This document shows positions 15,549 through 19,691 of a stretch of 19,691 nucleotides of DNA, piece by piece. Within the stretch, counting starts at the first letter, position 1; every line of letters starts with the position of its first letter. The DNA lies in the NCBI GenBank assembly GCA_036558645.1, contig DATBFG010000058.1:1-19691 (forward strand), written 5' to 3'. The notes under the pieces were generated by a model. That model did no database searches, was not told the origin of the DNA, and was given only the letters and a program-made list of their open reading frames with translations. Source of the DNA: DATBFG01 sp036558645. GTDB lineage: Bacteria > Acidobacteriota > Terriglobia > Terriglobales > Acidobacteriaceae. The position numbers and the translations under genes are program-made.

Positions 15549-16726
15549 TTTGCCCCCTTCGCGGCAGAACCTGAGCCTTTGAATTGTCGGAAGAGTTTCT
15601 CTGCGTTCAGATGATAGACCTTCTCCAACACGGGATCCGGCAATTGCATCCCATAAATCTTCCAACGTCCCTGCGCTGGAGCACCCCAATAGTCAAAATA
15701 TTCGTCGGCTGTTTCCAGCCAGCGAAAGATGTTTCGGTACATCTCTTCTTCCATCCCATTATCGGTACCGAACATGACGCGATCCTGGTACTTCAGGAAG
15801 AATTCGCGCGACTGAACCGGAGAGCGGCCTAATTCCGCCTCGCGCGCACCAAACTCCACCATCACGTTGGGATGCTGGTCAAGCATGCTCGCCACCCACG
15901 GCAGATTTTCCGGCCATCCCATGTGAAGCGACACAAACGTCGTCTTGGGATGCTTCGCGAACATGCGGTTACGCGCGTCAAGCAGTTGCACCATGGTCGG
16001 GAACTGCGGCCCGTAGAAACTCCAATCAGGATGCTCGATCAATTCCTCGTAGCGCTCGTTCTGCGCATCGATGGGATGAAAGAATGCCTCGGGATCGGCG
16101 GTATGAATGAAGACTGGGATGCCAAGTCGTCCGCACTCATCAAAGATGGGATCAAGGCGCGGATCATCTACGGGTATGAATTTTCCTGAGTTGTCTTTTA
16201 CGCCCAGGCCAAGATCTTTCAGGATCTTGAGGCCGCGTGCGCCACGAGCAACCGAGTCATCGAGCTGAGCGACCATCTCCTGACTGAAATTCGGGTCATT
16301 GATCTTCGACCAGTCAATTTGCTGGAACACCATGAAGCGTCCCGGATAGGGCTTCACCATGGTATCGATGACATGCTGCAGCTTGTCGCCCCACATTCCC
16401 GTGAGTATGACGACCGTCCTGACGTTGGTTTTGTCCATAACTTCGACCACCCGTTGCGGCGGCATGGGTTCGTCAATGCCCTGTGCGTCGTTGACGTGGT
16501 TATGAACGTCGATCACGTAGAACTTGGCCCGATCCACCTTGTGAGCGGGAACGTGCAGCATCGAGGTGGGCTTAAAATCGCGAAGAAGCAGGGTTTTCTT
16601 TTGCTCCGCATCCTCAGCGGACTTGTACCCAATTTGAGGTTGCTGCGAAGGAGGATTTTGCGAGAAAATATGCGGCAAAGAGCAAACTATTGCGAGCGAA
16701 ATGATGGCCATTCGGAGACATTTCAT
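15545..16726 (-). CDS. Exported amidohydrolase-family metal-dependent hydrolase
   Basis: Predicted periplasmic TIM-barrel hydrolase of the amidohydrolase-2 family (PF04909). The signal peptide is KCLRMAIISLAIVCSLPHIF with cleavage near S22. Metal-site candidates are H75 and H77 in VIDVHNHVND, H208 in VFIHTADP, H268 in SLHMGWPE and D322 in MFGTDNG. Lysines K167 and K170 in GLKILKDLGL sit where some relatives hold a carbamylated or structural lysine. The family includes decarboxylases, lactonases and C-N or C-O hydrolases, so the reaction is open. At 393 aa it is normal length plus signal. AGGGTG precedes the ATG. It is the first gene of a coupled pair with the GH36-like lipoprotein (ATGA overlap), so the two should serve one catabolic route. 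Confidence 0.8.
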   Translation of the reverse strand: MKCLRMAIISLAIVCSLPHIFSQNPPSQQPQIGYKSAEDAEQKKTLLLRDFKPTSMLHVPAHKVDRAKFYVIDVHNHVNDAQGIDEPMPPQRVVEVMDKTNVRTVVILTGMWGDKLQHVIDTMVKPYPGRFMVFQQIDWSKINDPNFSQEMVAQLDDSVARGARGLKILKDLGLGVKDNSGKFIPVDDPRLDPIFDECGRLGIPVFIHTADPEAFFHPIDAQNERYEELIEHPDWSFYGPQFPTMVQLLDARNRMFAKHPKTTFVSLHMGWPENLPWVASMLDQHPNVMVEFGAREAELGRSPVQSREFFLKYQDRVMFGTDNGMEEEMYRNIFRWLETADEYFDYWGAPAQGRWKIYGMQLPDPVLEKVYHLNAEKLFRQFKGSGSAAKGAK

Positions 16727-16934
16727 AATCGCACCCTGGTTTCGAATTCTTTCTCTTTGTTTCGTATCGCTGAGCTCTCCATCTTCCCCGTCTGGATCAG
16801 CACTGTCCTGAAGGCGGGCAGCCGGAGCCTTGGAATTCCACGCTTGAGCCGCTATCTATCCCTCATCCTAACGCCCAACATTCGTTCCTCGAGGTTCAAG
16901 GTAGGCCCGCAGTAGCCAATAAGGCCGCCCTAGT

Positions 16935-16970
16935 TTTGCCTTGACAAAGGGCAAAGAACGAAAGTAAAAG
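16935..16970 (+). promoter_or_regulatory. Candidate sigma-70 promoter with an overlapping inverted repeat
   Basis: TTGACA (16941-16946) is a perfect -35. TAAAAG (16965-16970, 18-nt spacing) is a fair -10. TTTGCC (16935-16940) and GGCAAA (16950-16955) are perfect inverted half-sites flanking the -35 with a 9-nt spacer, which could be a repressor operator. Transcription would give a 5' leader of about 65 nt before the receptor ATG. Confidence 0.42.
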
Positions 16971-17029
16971 TAAGTGTTCGTAACTATACCCTAAAACCCC
17001 TCTCTTGTCTGTGCGGAAAGCGGCGTTAC

Positions 17030-17042
17030 AAGGAGCCTCCTT
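17030..17042 (+). promoter_or_regulatory. Palindromic ribosome binding site of the TonB receptor
   Basis: AAGGAG (17030-17035), one base, then CTCCTT (17037-17042) directly before the ATG. The Shine-Dalgarno is thus mirrored by its own complement and could be partly masked in a small hairpin (4-bp stem, 5-nt loop) that includes the start-codon flank. It fixes the start at 17043 and may damp translation. Confidence 0.4.
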
Positions 17043-19691
17043 ATGCGCATCTGCAAGCACCTCTCCGGAACATTTTTCCTACTCTGCTGGTTCGCGCTGC
17101 TCAGCGTCTATGCCTGGGGTCAGGCAAGCTATACAGCGCAAGTTCGAGGCATAGTGACCGACCAGAGCGGAGCGGTCGTGCAGCACGCAACCGTCACGGT
17201 TACCAATGTAGGTACGAACATTTCGAAAACCGTGAAAACCGATGACGCGGGCTTGTATACGGTCACGGGACTTCGCCCGGCAACCTACTCGATCAAGGTT
17301 GAGGCCACAAACTTCCAGATTGAAGAGCGCAACAACGTGGTATTGCAGGTCACTCAGCAAACCACGATCGATTTCACATTGAAACCGCCCGGCGTCATGG
17401 AGAAAATTGAGGTAACCGCGGCTTTGCCCACTCTCGATACCGAGAGTGCCGCCATCGGCACCGACATTACGAATGAGTACGTCCGCGACATACCGTTGTA
17501 TAACCGCAGCTTTTTCGGCCTGACATTCCTGGCGGGTGGGGTGACCGAAACCACCGGCGCCGGCATCAACGACAACTATCCCACCGGAACTAACTTTGTC
17601 TCAAATGGTCAGCGAAATGCCACTGCGGAAGTCACGATTGACGGCAGTCCTCTGAGCGCGCCCGAGCAAGGCGAGGGAGGAAACTCCAACGTTTACTATC
17701 AGCCGTCAGTCGAAATCATCCAGGAATTCAAAGTTCAAAACAATAGCTTTTCGTCTGAGTTCGGCAACAACGGTGGAACCCTGGTAAACGTTGTGCTGAA
17801 ATCCGGCACAAATAAGTTTCATGGGAGCGGTTGGTGGTACGGGCAGCGAGCGGCCTTTGACGCACGCGATTATTTCAACAGTGGCGAGAAGCCGGACCAC
17901 GTGCGTGATCAGTATGGATTCTCAGTCGGCGGGCCGATCATAAAAAACCGAACCTTCTTTTTTGCAGATTTCGAGAAGGTGAGGGTCAATGATCCCGTCA
18001 ATATTGACGCCAGAGTACCCACCGACCTGGAGCGTGCGGGTGATTTCTCGCAGAGCTTCGCCAGCACACCGGGAGGTATTTTCGATCCCACCCAGTGCGT
18101 TCTGCTACCTGGCGATTCGGCCTGTACACGCCCCCAATTCAGCGATGGCGGAGTCCTCAACAAGATCCCGGCCAACAAGATCGATCCTATCGGTCAGGCG
18201 ATCCTGAACCTCTATCCGCATGCCAATATCGCGAACGCTACCTATCCCGATCCGAATTTCCGAGCCGTCACTCTATCCAGCGATCCTGGGTGGCAATTCG
18301 ATGTCAAAATCGATCACCAAATCACCGAAAACCATAAGATTAGTGGGCGGTATAGCCATCATCACGATGAGTTCGCCACTCCGACCATCCTGGGCAGCGA
18401 GGATTTCGGCGACGGCGTCACCTTCAAGACTACCGTCAACAATGGCAGCCTGGAATACAACTGGACGGTACGGCCTACCATGTTGTGGACGAATCGCTTC
18501 AGCGTAGACCGGGTATTCGCGCCAGGCATCTCTAATAATTATCCGACTCTCAGCGATGTCGGGTTGCCGGATGTCCTCGCAGCCAACGGATTGACCCGCA
18601 TTCCCACCATCGGCGTGGACGACGGTTTCACGTCGATCTTTACGCAGTGTTGCGTAGATACCGATTTCGCGCACACGCTGTACAGCTACTCTTCGGGATT
18701 GCAATGGGTGCGTGGCTCGCACTCCATTAAGTTCGGCGGGGAGCAGCGACTCTTCTTCAATAACTTTCATCAGCCAGACAATCCCACCGGTATCTTCGAC
18801 TTCTCCCGGGATGTCACAACGCAGCAACCGAACGCCGGGTTAGGAGACTTCGACCAAAACTGCCCTACTTGTCAACAAGGCAATCCGTACGCGACGATCC
18901 TCACCGGCTTTCCCTACGCGGGTTCACTGCACATCGTTCCAGCGGTCGCAGACCTCTCCAGCGAAACTGCCTTCTACGTTCAGGATGACTGGAAGGTTAC
19001 ACCCAAGCTGGTATTAAACCTTGGGCTTCGTTATGAGTGGAGCACCCCTTACTCGGAACGCTTCAATCGCCTTCAATTCAGCGATTACACCGGTTCCACG
19101 GGAGTCACCATGCCAGTCGATAAAGATCCAAACGGGACTTTTAATTTTGGACAAATCGGCAACGTGTTTGGAACGACGATCTTTGCCAATAACGATCGCC
19201 GAACCGGAGAGGTCGACCGCAACAACTTCGCGCCCCGACTCGGCTTCGCTTATCAGTTGGCGACGAACACAGTGGTCCGCGGCGGCGCCGGCATTTTCTA
19301 TGGAATGAGCGTAGCCACGAATTTTCAATATGCCGGGCCTTCGTTCTCAAGAACTGCCAACATGTTCTTCACGAAAAACAATTACCAAACTCAATTTGCT
19401 ACCCTGGCAGATCCTTTCCCCGCAGGACTTACTCCGCCGCAGGGCACGAAATACGGAACGTTCGCACAGTGGGGTTTTGAAAATACCAGCGACCTGGACA
19501 CATCCGTCGTCCGGAACGCGGAGATCTACCAGTGGAACCTGGGCGTGCAACACTTGCTGCCGGGCCAGATCGTGATCTCAGCGGATTATTCGGCAAACCG
19601 CAGCACGCACCTTCCGTGGGCCGGCGCGAACCTGTCGACGCGCGAGCATAACTTCCTGCCCTCGAGCGTTCGCAACGCGCTGGTAGCTGCT
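17043..19691 (+). CDS. Oar-like TonB-dependent outer-membrane receptor, 3' end outside window
   Basis: Outer-membrane active transporter; the first 883 residues are visible without a stop. The signal peptide covers about residues 1-27 (HLSGTFFLLCWFALLSVYAW, GQA). Residues about 32-115 are a carboxypeptidase-regulatory-like beta-sandwich (VRGIVTDQSGAVVQHATVTV, DDAGLYTVTGLRPATYSIKV). A TonB-box-like segment, EKIEVTA, follows near 122. The plug (about 130-260) has IPLYNRSFFGLTFLAGGV, FVSNGQRNATAEVTIDGSPL, EIIQEFKVQNNSFSSEFG and GGTLVNVVLKSGTNKFHG. The barrel begins with GFSVGGPI and FFFADFEK and continues with many amphipathic strands. This build is typical of the expanded acidobacterial receptor family, usually about 1,000-1,200 aa. 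Its ligand is unknown. The divergent glycosidase/amidohydrolase pair suggests an oligosaccharide or glycoconjugate. Confidence 0.93.
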   Translation, partial: MRICKHLSGTFFLLCWFALLSVYAWGQASYTAQVRGIVTDQSGAVVQHATVTVTNVGTNISKTVKTDDAGLYTVTGLRPATYSIKVEATNFQIEERNNVVLQVTQQTTIDFTLKPPGVMEKIEVTAALPTLDTESAAIGTDITNEYVRDIPLYNRSFFGLTFLAGGVTETTGAGINDNYPTGTNFVSNGQRNATAEVTIDGSPLSAPEQGEGGNSNVYYQPSVEIIQEFKVQNNSFSSEFGNNGGTLVNVVLKSGTNKFHGSGWWYGQRAAFDARDYFNSGEKPDHVRDQYGFSVGGPIIKNRTFFFADFEKVRVNDPVNIDARVPTDLERAGDFSQSFASTPGGIFDPTQCVLLPGDSACTRPQFSDGGVLNKIPANKIDPIGQAILNLYPHANIANATYPDPNFRAVTLSSDPGWQFDVKIDHQITENHKISGRYSHHHDEFATPTILGSEDFGDGVTFKTTVNNGSLEYNWTVRPTMLWTNRFSVDRVFAPGISNNYPTLSDVGLPDVLAANGLTRIPTIGVDDGFTSIFTQCCVDTDFAHTLYSYSSGLQWVRGSHSIKFGGEQRLFFNNFHQPDNPTGIFDFSRDVTTQQPNAGLGDFDQNCPTCQQGNPYATILTGFPYAGSLHIVPAVADLSSETAFYVQDDWKVTPKLVLNLGLRYEWSTPYSERFNRLQFSDYTGSTGVTMPVDKDPNGTFNFGQIGNVFGTTIFANNDRRTGEVDRNNFAPRLGFAYQLATNTVVRGGAGIFYGMSVATNFQYAGPSFSRTANMFFTKNNYQTQFATLADPFPAGLTPPQGTKYGTFAQWGFENTSDLDTSVVRNAEIYQWNLGVQHLLPGQIVISADYSANRSTHLPWAGANLSTREHNFLPSSVRNALVAA

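Larger units (their letters stand above)
16727..17042. other. Divergent regulatory region between the amidohydrolase and TonB-receptor genes
   Basis: No credible gene is seen in these 316 nt. The region must hold promoters for both directions. On the plus strand there is a full TTGACA at 16941 and a palindrome over the receptor's ribosome site (separate entries). On the minus strand I see no convincing promoter. TGGAATTCCA at 16831-16840 is a 10-bp palindrome of unknown meaning. Confidence 0.6.

Noticed and set aside
16831..16840. Palindrome TGGAATTCCA in the divergent region
   Set aside because: Chance frequency of a 10-bp palindrome in 316 nt is considerable, and it is not placed on a recognisable promoter.

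Overview
The window looks like a chromosomal segment of an Acidobacteriota bacterium, probably class Terriglobia. This is inferred from family content, not from a marker gene. The clues are a secreted phosphoesterase carrying ASH (choice-of-anchor D) repeats, an Oar-like TonB-dependent receptor with an N-terminal carboxypeptidase-regulatory domain, several secreted metallopeptidases, and moderately high GC with GTG/TTG starts.

Layout. Positions 1-41 hold the 5' part of a tRNA-Ser(GCU) on the minus strand. Positions 275-6522 encode exported hydrolases: a phosphoesterase/phospholipase C-like protein (+), a TPR protein with a gluzincin peptidase domain (-), and an M1-type peptidase (+). The last two are head to head with essentially no gap. 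A stand-alone receiver-domain response regulator follows (6711-7175, +).

Positions 7250-13235 are a compact flagellar block. On the minus strand flbD-motA-motB encodes a FlbD/SwrD-like protein and the stator. On the plus strand flagellin, flaG, fliD, fliS and a small unassigned FliT-position gene encode the filament, its cap and chaperones. Flagellin has a near-consensus sigma-28 promoter with exact 11-nt spacing. Its roughly 107-nt leader carries a hairpin with AGGA in the loop 23 nt upstream of an AGGA-containing Shine-Dalgarno, the layout expected of CsrA control. A 13-bp hairpin terminator lies after the flagellin gene.

Positions 13341-19691 form an apparent glycan-uptake locus. A translationally coupled pair on the minus strand encodes a periplasmic amidohydrolase and a GH36-like alpha-galactosidase lipoprotein. 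Across a 316-nt divergent region lies a TonB-dependent receptor that runs off the window end. The plausible working order is outer-membrane import by the receptor, then trimming by the lipoprotein glycosidase and the amidohydrolase in the envelope.

Both convergent gene junctions (about 2508-2531 and 7168-7202) carry perfect 9-bp inverted repeats that overlap a stop codon, so they are probably shared transcription stops. No CRISPR array, insertion sequence or clearly new defence-type system was seen. The least ordinary points are the virion-like insert in flagellin, its CsrA-type leader, the M1 peptidase without its GxMEN motif, and the unassigned gene after fliS.
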